This document shows, in pieces, positions 21,501-32,544 of a stretch of 64,000 nucleotides of DNA (within the stretch, counting starts at the first letter, position 1; the number at the start of each line of letters is the position of its first letter). Source of the stretch: Budorcas taxicolor (taxonomy: Eukaryota; Chordata; Mammalia; Artiodactyla; Bovidae); assembly GCF_023091745.1 (NCBI RefSeq), contig NC_068913.1:18246001-18310000 (forward strand), in the 5' to 3' direction. Under the pieces are notes generated by a model that made no database searches, had not been told where the DNA came from, and saw only the letters and a program-made list of their open reading frames with translations. The translations under genes were made by a program, and so were the position numbers.

Positions 21501-22635
21501 TATTTTCCAAGTGAGAAAGTTTTTGAGAGGGAAGTGAGTTGCTACTAATAAATAATTATACTGGAAGGACAGGTACAAACCAGCACCGTCCCATGAAAAT
21601 CATCACAGTAATTGATCAGACTTGAGAAATATAGCTAAGTGAAATGAAATGTCAGTCATAGCAACTCAGACAATCCACACTTAAGCTGATTGTGGTTATA
21701 AAAGTCCTTGTTATATATGAGACATTTAGGCCTTAAGAAAAGATATATGGAAGTCCTTTTATTTTTCAGGTGGGGAATTGCCTGCCTGCTGCATCCCAGA
21801 CAACTAATATAACCTTTGGTAGACTTGTTTTACCCAGTGATTTTTGAGACAATTCAAGAACTTTTAAATCATAAAAAAATCTCTTTTTTCTTCCCTCCTT
21901 TTGTTTCTCACTCCCCACCCTCATTCCCTTGCCAATTTTTAAAATCAGATATTCATTGAGGAATCCAAAAGACTGAGAAAGTCAGCCAGGGAGAATGCAG
22001 CCATGGACCCTCATTCCTTTCACTCTTCATACACGGCAGACAGTCCAGCTCCTGCAGCCAGTGCAACTTGCTACTCTTCTGGAGAGATGTTCAGGCAACA
22101 TCATTAAAAATATAACAGAATCATATTTTGCTTTAATGCTAGTTTAACAGTTCAACCAGAAACACCTTAACCTTGAGTGTTTAAAGGACTAGTTACAACA
22201 AAATATTTTTAAGCAACCTTAGACTGTAAATAGGAAATTTTGTCTCTTTTGTCTGGCATGGTTGTCATTGAGTTTAAGAGTTACTTCTCTTGTGGGTGAA
22301 GATTAGGTTTCACTTTGTTCATTGCCAGTTAATTTTGGGTTTGCATTGTAGAAAACAGATCAAGTGTAAGCATAGATAGTAAGAAATGAAAAGTAAGCAC
22401 CTGCTGGGCAGGAGGAAGGCAGTAACTATTTCAAGTACTAATAAGAAATAGTACTTGCTGCAAAAGTAAATTAGTCACATTCACAGTGACAAAGACAAGT
22501 GAATGTTTCTTTAAAAAATTCTGACTTCTTGAATTATTTGCCCCACAGAAAATGATCCACCTCCCCAATCTTTTTTAGAAACTCTATTTTTAAAGTGTAT
22601 TTGGTAAATGCATCCAACATTTAAAAAATAATTTT
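21501..22635. other. Unassigned intergenic sequence
   Basis: About 1.1 kb, AT-rich. No repeat or gene recognised. Not an obvious exon: no long open frame with flanking splice signals. Confidence 0.4.
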
Positions 22636-22947
22636 ATGTATTTATTTATTTGGGCTGTGCTGGGTCTTCGTTGCTGAGTGGGCTTTCCTCTGATTGCAGT
22701 ACCTGGACTTCTCATTGCAGTGGCTTCTCTTGTTGCAGAGCATGGGCTCGAGGGCTTGTGGGCTTCAGTCCCTGAGGCGTGTGGGCTCAGTATTTGTGGC
22801 TCCTGGCTCTAGAGCACAGGCTGAGTAGTCGTGGTACACAAGCTTAGTTGCTCCAAGGCATTTGGGATCTTCCTGGATCAGGGATTGAACCCATGTCTCC
22901 TGCATTGGCAGGCAGAGTCTTTACTACTGAGCCACCAGGGAAGGCCC
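22636..22947 (-). mobile_element. CHR-2 SINE, long form
   Basis: Minus-strand: T-rich start (tatttatttatttgggctgt), body with gctgggtcttcgttgctgag and ggctccaggg-like parts, and the tRNA-related head complement at the right (ccaccagggaaggccc, about 22932-22947). About 310 bp, near full length. Confidence 0.8.
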
Positions 22948-23763
22948 ACCTTCTCAATTTTCAAAGTTAAGAGTGGTAGTGAGCTTGGAATAACTTTATA
23001 ATTACATTTTCTCTTCTTTATCAAAAAAGAAAAGGGATTTACTTAGGAAGATAAAATCTCCATTATTTGATCTTTGTTGATACTGTGTCATCTTAGAGAC
23101 ATTTTTAGACTTGGAACAACATGAAGCACTTTGATAGAGAGATACATATTTAAAAAAAAACTATTTTCCCTTTGACATTTCATCTTAGATATACTAATCA
23201 CTGGAAACACAATTTAACAATCACAAGATAAAATTCTTAATTTAGACTTAGTTTTCCTTAAGGAATTCAATAAGAAGCAAATGTTAACTCTAAATAAACC
23301 TTTGTTTCATGCATAGGCCATACTGTGGTATGTGTATTTTCTATAAAATAAATGTCACTTTCTGCTTCTGGTAACCCACATTATACTGGGAAATTTCCTA
23401 ATGGCTCTTTCAGACATTTTTTTCTTTCTGTAAACCTATTACTGTGAAACTAGTTCCTTCCTGACTTCCTGGTATGTGTCTCTGCTGTTGCATTATTGGT
23501 ATTTATTGCGTTGGGATAATCTGTCTTTATAAATTAATTTTGTCTTTTTGTCTTAATATTTTCAATGCTCTTGATTTTTTCAACTTATATTAGCATTTTT
23601 ATTATTAATTGCTTTTTGAAGAGGCATTCATACTTAAATGAGATTTATTCTGCTTGCAAAATTTAATTAAAATTTCCTTCTTCCTCAATACATTAAACCT
23701 GTAATTGTTCTTAGATTTTAATATTTTCTATATTTTAAGTCAATAATGGAGAATGAAAACATT
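22948..23763. other. Unassigned intergenic sequence
   Basis: About 800 bp, strongly AT-rich. Nothing recognised. Confidence 0.4.
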
Positions 23764-23960
23764 CACGTGCTAGGTCACTTCAGTCATGTTTGACTCTTTG
23801 TGACCCCATGGACTGTAGCCCACCACACTCCTCTGTCCATGGGATTCTCCAGGCAAGAATCCTGGAGTGGATCCTCCAGAAGATCTTTCCCAATTAGGGA
23901 CTGGACCTGCAGTTCTATACCTGCATTGGCAGGTCGTTATAACCACCAGCACCACCAGCA
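23764..23960 (-). mobile_element. Bov-tA SINE, internally deleted
   Basis: Minus-strand copy with gtgctaggtcacttcagtca at the left. A stretch of the body between ctggagtgg and atcctccagaagatc is shortened, and the head end is eroded (ataaccaccagcaccacc). Confidence 0.85.
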
Positions 23961-24451
23961 GCTTGAACATGATTTGTTTTATTGTCTTTGAGATACCTTG
24001 AATATAAAAACACATTCTTCTATTTCTGCTTTGTACAGAAAGTTTTTCTATAGTTCTTTATCTATAAAATTACATATCCCACAGTTGTGTTATTCATCTT
24101 CCCTGTGTCCATTCACTCAGCCAGACAATCATTGAGCACCTATCATTAATCAGATACTAATAGGTTATTTTGTTATTGTATCTCTCTAATTGCAATCTTT
24201 TTTGTATTATATTTCTAATGCTGCTCACAGAAAGAATGCTCAAAGCAAACTCATACTTTGATTTATTCTCTTGCATAGTTAATTGAAGTGTAGTGTGTTT
24301 ATAGATTTAAGAGCCAAGACTACTAAATAAATACACTAGCAGTTATGATAATTCTAAAACTGTCTGGTGAAATCATATATCTGTGGTGATGGTCTTTGGG
24401 CACATATAAAATTTCATTGAAATTTGCAAAACTGCAAATTGTATGACCTTT

Positions 24452-24807
24452 CAGTTCAGTTGCTTATTTGTGTCCAACTCTTTGTGACCCCATGAACTGC
24501 AGCACGTGAGGCTTCCCTGTCCATCACCAAATCCTGGAGCTTGCTCAAACTCATGTCCATCTAGTCGGTGATGCCATCCAAACATCTCATCCTCTGTCAT
24601 GCCCTTCTCCTCCTGTCTTCAATCTTTCCCAGCATCAGGGTCTTTTCCAATGAGTCAGTTCTTCACATCAGGTGGCCAAAGTACTGGAGTTTCAGCTTCA
24701 GTATCAGTCCTTCCAACAAATATTCAGGACTGATTTCCTTTAGGATGGACTGGTTGGATCTCCTTGCAGTCCAAGAGACTCTCAAGAGTCATTTCCAACA
24801 TCACATG
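24452..24807 (-). mobile_element. BovB 3' fragment with TSD
   Basis: 356 bp of minus-strand BovB: cagttcagttgcttatttgt at the left through ctccttgcagtccaagagac. Flanked by the exact 9-bp repeat atgaccttt (24443-24451 and 24808-24816). Contains only the 3' UTR and the last codons of the polyprotein. Confidence 0.92.
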
Positions 24808-24900
24808 ATGACCTTTACTGGCAATAATTTTAGCTGAAATGGCAAATTAAACACAAACAAATACAAGTTGTAACTTAGTATCGTTTACTTTGCACTAATG

Positions 24901-25110
24901 TGTGGCCCAGCCATAAAAAATCCACCTGCAATGCAGGAGATGTAGGAAGCACAAATTTGATCCCTGGGTGGGCAAGATCCCCTGGAGAAGGAAATGGCAA
25001 CTCACCTCAGTATTCTTGCCTAGGAGATCCCATGGGCAGAGAAGCCTGGCTGGCTACAGTCAATGGAACTGCAAGAATCAGACATGACTTAGCGAGTAAA
25101 CCACAGCCAC
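24901..25110 (+). mobile_element. Bov-tA SINE, diverged
   Basis: Plus-strand: a damaged head (tgtggcccagccataaaaaa) but a normal body (ggcaagatcccctggagaag) and tail (gacttagcgagtaaaccaca). Confidence 0.88.
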
Positions 25111-25814
25111 AGTGCGATCAACTCAGTAATTTCACCTATCATAAAAAATCTTGATAAATGTGAAAAATTCTTGGCAGTCAAGTTGAAATTATTCCATTCA
25201 CAAAAAGTTACCTTTTTCAAATAATGTTTTGTTTTTAGATCTTCACAGGTTACCCTATGGGGAAAGAATCAGGAAAAATGGAAAATAAATTTAAAATGGA
25301 CAGTTTGCTCAAATGACTTAATTAATTGGAAGCTATTGCTCTTAGCCAACTCTGCTCAGCCAGAATTGTTAAGGCAGAGGTACCTTATAGAGCAACTAAA
25401 CTGGTTTTATCAAGAAGCTTTTATTAGGCCCCTTTAATAAAGTCTGTTTTGTTAGTTTATTCTATTAGAACAAACGCGCACGCACACAATTATAAGGTCA
25501 CAATTCATTTCAAAATCTTGGGATACAGGAACATCCAAACAAAATTCTAGTTCAGTTCAGCCTCATTGAGCAGATATTTACAGAACACCTACTTTGATCT
25601 AGGCAGAATTCTGGGAAGCAAGATGATTGCTCTGAGTCCTGAGCAAGGACGAAGCCTTATTTATGCTAGATTTGAGGTGTGCATAGCTCATTGGGAATAC
25701 TTGAAACCCCATTGCCAGCTGAACAGGGTGAGATACAGTTCTGAACAGTGTTTAAATATTTGACAGTCTCTGTGTCAGTGTGCTCATTTCCTAATACCTA
25801 GAGATGTGGCATGA

Positions 25815-26021
25815 CCTTCCCTGGTGGCTCAGTGGTAAAGAAATCACCTACCAGTGCGGGAGACGTGGGTTCAATCCCTGGGTTGGGAAGATCCCCTGGA
25901 GAAGGAAATGGCAACCCACTCTAGTGTTCATGCCTGGGAAATCCCATGGACGGTGGCGCCTGAGAGGCTCCAGTCCATGGTGCCCAGAAGAGTCAGACAC
26001 GACTTAGTAGCTAAACAGCAA
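25815..26021 (+). mobile_element. Bov-tA SINE with exact 16-bp TSD
   Basis: Full-length plus-strand copy. The 16-bp repeat tagagatgtggcatga at 25799-25814 and 26022-26037 is identical on both sides. This is the longest exact SINE TSD in the window and suggests a fairly recent insertion. Confidence 0.96.
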
Positions 26022-26037
26022 TAGAGATGTGGCATGA

Positions 26038-26807
26038 TACAAGAGAAGCCCAGACTCTGCTCCTGCCTCTTACTGATGCTCTCGTCACCTTCTGTTCAGC
26101 TGGATCACTATTGGGAAATTTCATCTTCTTCTTGAAGTTCCTAACTGCTGTCTAAACTAGGTTTATTCATCTTTGTAGTCACTGGTTTTTCCAGGACTTA
26201 ATATTTTATCTTTCAAAGTGTACCTTCTTTCTGAGATTTATTTTTCACTTGCAATATCTGGTTTTATTGTTGAAAACATGCTACAAAATTTATAGGTTAC
26301 ATTTTTTTTTCTTGAGTTAGTTTTTTCGCTCCTCAGAAAATACAAGTTATAAAGTCACTTGCAACTGAGGCTATATCATTCTTGTTTCTAATCTGATACC
26401 TGAAATAATGTTCTAGCTCCTACAGACTGTTGGTATTAGTTTTCTTAGTTTGATCCATGTGACTTTGAAGAATTTGTAGTGCTTGTGAATGTAAAAATAT
26501 CTAATATGAGCAGGATTCAACAAAATGTCCTGTGTATGCTTACTGAGTATGGTGCCTAATGGTGTTGCTCAGGAAGAATCATGGCACCTGTAGCTCAGCA
26601 TCCTGAGGAATTCAGACGGTAGTTAGGAAAGGCCACTTCTCACCAGATGGAGTTTAAAAATGCTGACAGGTGTCCCACTCTGAATCAGTTTAGTATTGGA
26701 GCTTTTCTCTAGGAAATAAAATGAAAAAAACTTTGGACATAAAGATAACCTGATGTATATATCTGTTTTATTGTAAAGAGACCTCTCTATTAGAATTTTC
26801 ACATATG
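26038..26807. other. Unassigned
   Basis: About 770 bp without recognised features. Confidence 0.4.
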
Positions 26808-27005
26808 AAGGTAACTCAGTCGTGTCTGACTCTTTGCGACCTATGGACTGTAGCCCCACCAGGCTCCTCTGTCCATGAGATTTCCCAGGCAAGAATACTG
26901 GAGTGGGTTGCCACTCCCTTCTCTAAGGGCTCTTCCCCACCCAGGAATTGAACCCAGGTCTCCCGCATTGCAGATTCTTTACCGTCTGAGTCATCAGGGA
27001 AAGTC
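26808..27005 (-). mobile_element. Bov-tA SINE
   Basis: Minus-strand copy: aaggtaactcagtcgtgtct through the head complement tcatcagggaaagtc. Some bases missing in the body relative to the common form. Confidence 0.9.
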
Positions 27006-27205
27006 TGATGTATCTGGTGCTGAGATATTTGCTAGTGATCCATTTCCCCCTTGGCATCCTGAGCAGATGAAGTTCTATGCATGTGGACTGAGGTTCAGAG
27101 CAGAACAAGCAGCAAGCCTTCTGATTATAGCAACTGCACTCATTATAGACTTTCCTTTTAATGAGACTTCTCTCTAGTTGGATATATTGGGGATATATTT
27201 GATGC

Positions 27206-27426
27206 CCGCTAAAGTGTGACAGTGTTAGTTGCTCAGTCTTGTCCAGCTCTTTGAGACTCCATGGACTGCAGCATGCTAGGCTCATTAGTTCATGGGATTC
27301 TCCAGGCAAGAGTACTGGAGTGGATAGCCATTCCCTTCTCCAGGGGATCTTCCCTACCCGGGGATTGACCCCCAGTTTCCTGCATTACAGGCTGATCCTT
27401 TACCTTCTGAGCTACCAGGGAAGCCC
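27206..27426 (-). mobile_element. Bov-tA SINE
   Basis: Minus-strand copy with gtgttagttgctcagtcttg at the left and gagctaccagggaagccc at the right. A 6-bp flank tgatgc (27200-27205 and 27427-27432) is a possible short TSD. Confidence 0.92.
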
Positions 27427-27689
27427 TGATGCTTCCTAAGAACTTGGAAAATGATCATTTGAAAGAATGTATGAATGAGTGAACAAATGAACTGGAAAGT
27501 ACCAAACTAAAGCTAATTCTATGCTCTGCCTCTAAGAACAATTGATAAAAGTGGACAATTTAAATTACCTTCAGAAGTTGAAGCTAGTAAGGACATGGAT
27601 AAGATTTAAGCAAAGCCAGAACAACGTACCTAGGATAAGGTGAGGTAATGAGAAATGTATGATAAGTTATTGAATAACTTCCACAGATG

Positions 27690-27815
27690 TTATCCTCTTT
27701 AAATCACAAAATAATCCTATAGACAAGTCTTGTTTTACAAGAAAGGACAGAGAGGCTCTGAAAGTAAGGTCACTAGCCAAGATTATACTGCCTACAAGTG
27801 GTGGACCCCAGATTA
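27690..27815 (+). mobile_element. MIR SINE core
   Basis: The MIR core is legible: ttacaagaaaggacagagag, gctctgaaagtaaggtcac, tgcctacaagtggtggacc. Very old and mammal-wide. Confidence 0.65.
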
Positions 27816-28147
27816 AACTTCCCACACCATAGCTAGTGATCACGTGACAATGGCCTTGCTGGATTATGATATTGCTCTCCTGAAACAAATGGAATCCCCC
27901 CAGCAATAAGGTGAGTGCAGGCATAAGGAATGAAAAAAGAAACATTGCATAAGATTTCATTCATCAGGGAACTATGAGAATTGAGGAACACAAATTAGCC
28001 TAAAAGATACGAATTCCAGACTAATTCATTTGTTGAATATTAATTTATGATTTATGTACTCATTCAATAAATGTTGATTTGTTATCCTCCAGGTACCGTG
28101 AGCCCATGCTGCTCACAGCTGGCATGGGTCTTGAGCACTTCTCTGGT

Positions 28148-28348
28148 TGTTATTGCTGTTCAGTTGCTAAGTTGTGTTTGACTTTTTGCAATCCCATGGA
28201 CTGCAGCACATCCGGCTTCTCTGTCTTCCACTACTCCTGGAGTTTGCTCAAATTCATGTCTATTGAGTTGGTGATGTTATCTAACCATCTGATCCTCTCC
28301 TGCCACCCTGCCCCGCTTCTATTGCCTTCAGTCTTTCCCAGCATCAGT
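28148..28348 (-). mobile_element. BovB 3' fragment with TSD
   Basis: About 200 bp of minus-strand BovB end (tgctgttcagttgctaagtt through agtctttcccagcatc). Flanks acttctctggt (28137-28147) and acctctctggt (28349-28359) agree at 10 of 11 positions. Confidence 0.88.
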
Positions 28349-28359
28349 ACCTCTCTGGT

Positions 28360-29015
28360 ACTATGCTGCATTTTATTTGGCTCTCCCAAAGCCTATGGTC
28401 TGTCCTTGAACCCACCCACTAAAACTCAGATGGCAATTTGCCTGTTGATTGTAGCTGCAGGCTTCCCAGTTAGTGACAGAGGCGGATCTAAAGGAGAGGT
28501 AACAGCCAAAGGAGGTAATTTGTCTTCATTTCTGCTGATAAGGCCACCCAGGCAAGTTTTTCTGAGGCTACGAAAATCTGGAAAGCTGTCTCACGTATTA
28601 CCCACAGAATCTGGAAGCTCTGTGGCTAAATTGCAAAGATAAGCTAATAAGTGTTATATTACCCAATAACAGACGCTGAACTATCTAATCTTCCTTTCAT
28701 ATTAGAAGGTGGCCTGGGAACACCAGGTGCTAGATATAGGCCTTCTTGTCACTTGTCTGACCAGTTGCATGTGCATAAAGTGCACAGGCGAAAAACCTAA
28801 ACCAGATTAAAAATTAACCAGTGAATTGTGAGTAGAATGGAGATAAAGTGAGCCTTGACAATGCCGAACTGCTATAACACATGTGATGTTATTGTGAGTC
28901 CTTTATTTATTGATAAATAAGTCCTTTATGATGTCCTTTATGATGAACTTAAATGGATTGGTTATGTCGCAATTAGTAGATGTTAAAATCTCACAAAGAT
29001 TTTCTTATGGACAGC
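28360..29015. other. Unassigned; tail of a 187-codon frame
   Basis: The plus frame 28079-28642 begins in unique sequence, crosses the BovB tail and runs 290 bases into this region. The mix shows it is a chance reading. No recognised repeat in the remainder. Confidence 0.4.
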
Positions 29016-29019
29016 TAGG

Positions 29020-29200
29020 TGGTATAAGGGAACACTTCTCTAACTATAATACGCATCTGAATCCCCTGGGGATCTTGTTAAAATCCAGGTTCTGATTCTA
29101 CAGGTCTGGGATGAGGTTTGAGGTTTTTCATTTCTATAAAACTCTCTGATGATATAGATGCTGCTGGTTCATGGACCACATTTTGAATAGCACACATGGA
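29020..29200 (+). mobile_element. MER5A-like hAT fossil
   Basis: Good order of MER5A blocks: atctgaatcccctggggatc, ttgttaaaatccaggttctg, ctacaggtctgggatgag, and atgctgctggttcatggacc near the end. Confidence 0.72.
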
Positions 29201-29223
29201 AGATCTAGGGCATTACTGTCCTT

Positions 29224-30558
29224 TAAGAGGCTCTTTAGTTCTTCTTCACTTTCTGCCATAGGGTGGTGTCATCTGCATACCTGAGGTTATTGATATTTCT
29301 CCCAGCAATCTTGATTCCAGCTTATGCTTCCTCCAGCCCAGCGTTTCTCATGATGTACTCTGCATATAAGGTAAATAAGCAGGGTGACAATATACAGCCT
29401 TGACGTATTCCTTGTCCTATTTGGAACAAGTCTGTTGTTTCATGTCCAGTTCTAACTATTGCTTCCTGGCCTGCATACAGGTCAGCAGGCAGGTCAGGTG
29501 GTCTGGTATTCCCATCTCTTTCATGGCAAATAGATGGGGAAACAGTGGAAACAGTGGCTGACTTTATTTTTCTGGGTGCCAAGATCACTGCAGATGGTGA
29601 TTGCAGCCATGAAATTAAAAGAAGCTTGCTCCTTGGAAGGAAAGTTATGACCAACCTAGATAGCATATTAAAAAACAGACATATTACTTTGTCAACAAAG
29701 GTCCATCTAGTCAAGGCTATGGTTTTTCCAGTGGTTGTGTATGGATGTGAGAATTAGACTATAAAGAAAGCTGAGTGCCAAAGAATTGATGTTTTTGAAC
29801 TGTGGTGTTGGAGAAGACTCTTCAGAGTCCCTTGGACTGCAGGGAGATCCAACCAGTCCATTCTAAAGGAGATCAATTCTGGGTGTTCATTGGAAGGACT
29901 GATGTTGAAGCTGAAACTCCAATAGTTTGGCCACCTGATGCAGAGAGCTGACTCATTTGAAAAGACTCTGTCCTGGCTATTATACACAGTGCTGCGATGA
30001 ACATTGGGGTACATGTGTCTCTTTCAATTCTGGTTTCCTTGGTGTGTATGCCCAGCAGTGGGATTGCTGGGTCATAAGGCAGCTCTATTTGCAATTTTTT
30101 AAGGAATCTCCACGCTGTTTTCCATAGTGGCTGTACTAGTTTGCATTCCCACCAACAGTGTAAGAGGGTTCCATTTTCTCCACATCCTCTCCAGCATTTA
30201 TTGCTTGTAGACTTTTGGATCACAGCCATTCTGACTGGTGTGAAATGGTATCTCATTGTGGTGGATTCATGTCAATGTATGGCAAAACCAATACAGTATT
30301 GTAAAGTAAAATAAAGTAAAAATAAAATTAAAAAAATAAATAAATAAAATGAAAAGACTCTGATGCTGGGAAAGATTGAGGGCAGGAGGAGAAGGGGATG
30401 ACAGAGGATGAGGAGGTTAAATGGCATCACTGACTCAATGGACATGGGTTTGGGTAGACTCCGGGAGTTGGTGAAGGACAGGGAGGCCTGGCATGCTGCA
30501 GTTCATGGGGTCGCAAAGAGTCGGACACGACTGAGTGACTGAACTGAACTGAACTGAT
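29224..30558 (+). mobile_element. BovB with 5' inversion, carrying an L1
   Basis: 29224-29523 is minus-strand BovB (RT region around the YADD box); at about 29524 it switches to plus-strand BovB (caaatagatggggaaacagt) and runs to the terminal gactgaactgaactgaac at 30539-30556. The inverted piece comes from just upstream of the plus piece, with about 120 bp of consensus missing at the switch. This is the layout left by twin priming. Flanks tgtccttta (29217-29225) and tgtccttca (30559-30567) agree at 8 of 9 positions. An L1 interrupts it at 29971-30349. Confidence 0.9.
29971..30349 (+). mobile_element. L1 with 5' inversion and exact TSD, inside BovB
   Basis: Flanked by the exact 13-bp repeat tgaaaagactctg (29958-29970 and 30350-30362), which is BovB sequence. 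The right part, about 30262-30349, is the plus-strand L1 3' end (atgtatggcaaaaccaatac) with a long AT-rich tail. The left part is the complement of the end of ORF2: a minus frame ending near 30256 reads LLHCWWECKLVQPLW and YDPAIPLLGIHT. Inverted 5' segment plus direct 3' end is again a twin-priming product. Confidence 0.93.
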
Positions 30559-30633
30559 TGTCCTTCAATTCATGAGAATTTATGAAACTTTTGCCCTAAA
30601 AAATGTATACAATATTTTTTAGGTATAATTATT

Positions 30634-30655
30634 ATATACACTATATAGTGTATAT
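30634..30655. repeat. 22-bp perfect palindrome
   Basis: The sequence from 30634 to 30655 is its own reverse complement, centred on ctatatag. It sits in AT-rich DNA just left of a Bov-tA. Likely a chance AT-rich structure. Confidence 0.85.
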
Positions 30656-30679
30656 TTATAACATTTAAATATATATATT

Positions 30680-30889
30680 GGGCTTTCCTGGTGGCTCAGC
30701 GGTAAAAAATCTGCCTGTCAATGCATGAGACACAGGTTTGATCTCTGGGTTGGTAAGATCCCCTGCAGGAGGAAATGGCAACCCACTCCAGTATTCTTGC
30801 CTAGAAAATCCATGGACAGAGGAGCCTGGCAGGCTGAAGTCCATGGGGTTGCAAAGAATCGACATGACTTAGTGATTAAACAAGAACAA
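30680..30889 (+). mobile_element. Bov-tA SINE
   Basis: Plus-strand copy with head gggctttcctggtggctcag and an A-rich tail (aaataaataaat) up to 30899. AT-rich flank prevents a sure TSD call. Confidence 0.92.
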
Positions 30890-31002
30890 ATAAATAAATA
30901 TAAGATGTATATTTCAAATATATAATGTATCTGGTGCAAGACTCATGATATCATAACAGCAAATCATCAAATCATTTTTATTTTCATCTTTCCTGTCCCA
31001 GT

Positions 31003-31224
31003 CGGGCTTCCCAGGTGGCTCAGTGGTAAAGAATCTTCCTGCCAATGCAGAGACGTGGAAGGCTTGGGTTTGATCCCTGGATAAGGAAGATCCCCTGGAG
31101 AAGGAAATGTCAACCCACTCCAGTATTCTTGCCTGGAAAATTCCATGGACAGAGGAGCCTGGTGGGCTACAGTCCATGGTGTCACAGAGTTGGACATGAC
31201 TGAGTGAGTTAGCATGCATGCACG
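31003..31224 (+). mobile_element. Bov-tA SINE
   Basis: Plus-strand copy (cgggcttcccaggtggctca). Flanks cctgtcccagt (30992-31002) and cctgctccagt (31225-31235) agree at 9 of 11. An ATGC-rich tail (gcatgcatgcacg) ends it. Confidence 0.92.
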
Positions 31225-31235
31225 CCTGCTCCAGT

Positions 31236-32140
31236 AATCACTGGGTACTTCTGGATGAAAATTTCTCCAGACCCCATCACTCTTCTGTTCATGTTTAAGT
31301 AACAGATCACCCTACTGTCAATTAAGGTCATGAACACGGCTCAGTTCAGTAATTAAATTTAGGTGGCCCAAGATATTACTAAGCTCCGACCTTGATTTAA
31401 CAGGCAAACCTCCCTCACCTGCTTCCCCTGTAGGTCTGCCCTGGAAAGAGGCCCTCATTAGCTTTCCTCTGTTTAGTTATCTTGGGCCTTTTGGCTTAAA
31501 ATCAATTTTTTCTTCCAGAGGCACTTTTGTGGAGTTTTGGTGATGATATTTGCTGGGGGCCCCGCTCCTTCAGTTCCCTTATTGCTAACTGGCAACTGGA
31601 TTCCACTTGTTCCTCCTGCTTTGGACCCAAGGAATCTGGCCTCATTTCCAGCCTCTTGCTGGGCCTCTGTTGGGCCAGATTCTTTGTCATCTGGTTCACA
31701 GGAAACACTCGCATGTCCTATGCCCTGAAAAACTCTGGCCATGCAGATGGACCGGCCTTCAGAGCAGTTATTCAAGCATCCATGGTCCTCTAGATTTCTT
31801 GGACAGAAGGCAGGCGGCAGACATGGGGCCCCCAAAATGCATGCTTGTACCACTCAGGGTCACCAAGGGGACCCCTCCGAGTTCTTCTTAACAGAGAGAG
31901 ATGGTGGAGCTTACTCGTAAGGCAACAGCTATTTCCACAGTGCTCTCTCTTCACAAGTATTTCTTCTCCTTCCCTTTCTCAGTCCGCTTATATTCTCAAA
32001 GTGGGTCACAGGGTTCAGAGGTTACAGCATGGCTCCTCAGAAATTTCCTTGGAAATTCTTTATATGGCAGTTTGGTGCCTCTCTTTTAAGGCACTCTTGT
32101 AACTGCTATTGTAATGGAATGTCAACAACCTAAGTTTACC
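31236..32140. other. Unassigned block open in several frames
   Basis: Between 31473 and 31891 long open frames overlap on both strands: a minus frame of 126 codons (31473-31853), another minus frame (31502-31714), and plus frames 31527-31793, 31537-31728 and 31607-31891. GC content is above that of the surroundings. I recognise no protein family in any of them. It may be an unnamed repeat or ERV piece, or conserved non-repeat DNA. Confidence 0.3.
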
Positions 32141-32154
32141 AAGCACAAGATACC

Positions 32155-32285
32155 ATGAGGAGGGTGGGATACATTTCCGCCTTTGACAGGTGAAAAAACT
32201 GAAGCACAGAGAGATTAAGTTAAAAATGTTCTATGGGAACCTAAAAACTTTTGCTCCTGAGTTTGTAATCTTAACTACTAGGCTG
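32155..32285 (+). mobile_element. MIR SINE
   Basis: MIR core: gacaggtgaaaaaactgaag, cacagagagattaagtta, and a close with ttgtaatcttaactactagg. Strongly diverged. Confidence 0.62.
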
Positions 32286-32329
32286 GGCCTGTTGTAGAAA
32301 ATTTCCAGATATTTGAAGGTAATACAAAG

Positions 32330-32544
32330 ACAGCTTTTCCATGGTGGATTGGACTGTAAAGAACCCACCTGCATTGTGTAAGAGACCCAGGTTCCATTCC
32401 TGGGTCAGGAAGATCCTCTGGAGAAGGAAATGGCAACCCACTCCGTTTTCTTGCCTGGAGAATCCCCATGGATAGAGGAGCCTGGTGGGCTACAGTTCAT
32501 GGGGTCACAAATAATTGGACATGACTGAGTGACTAACACACTAC
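32330..32544 (+). mobile_element. Bov-tA SINE
   Basis: Plus-strand copy with a damaged head (cagcttttccatggtggatt) and normal body to gactgagtgactaacacact. Confidence 0.9.

Noticed and set aside
28079..28642. A 187-codon protein
   Set aside because: The frame runs from unique DNA across an antisense BovB 3' tail into other DNA. No domain, no splice context.
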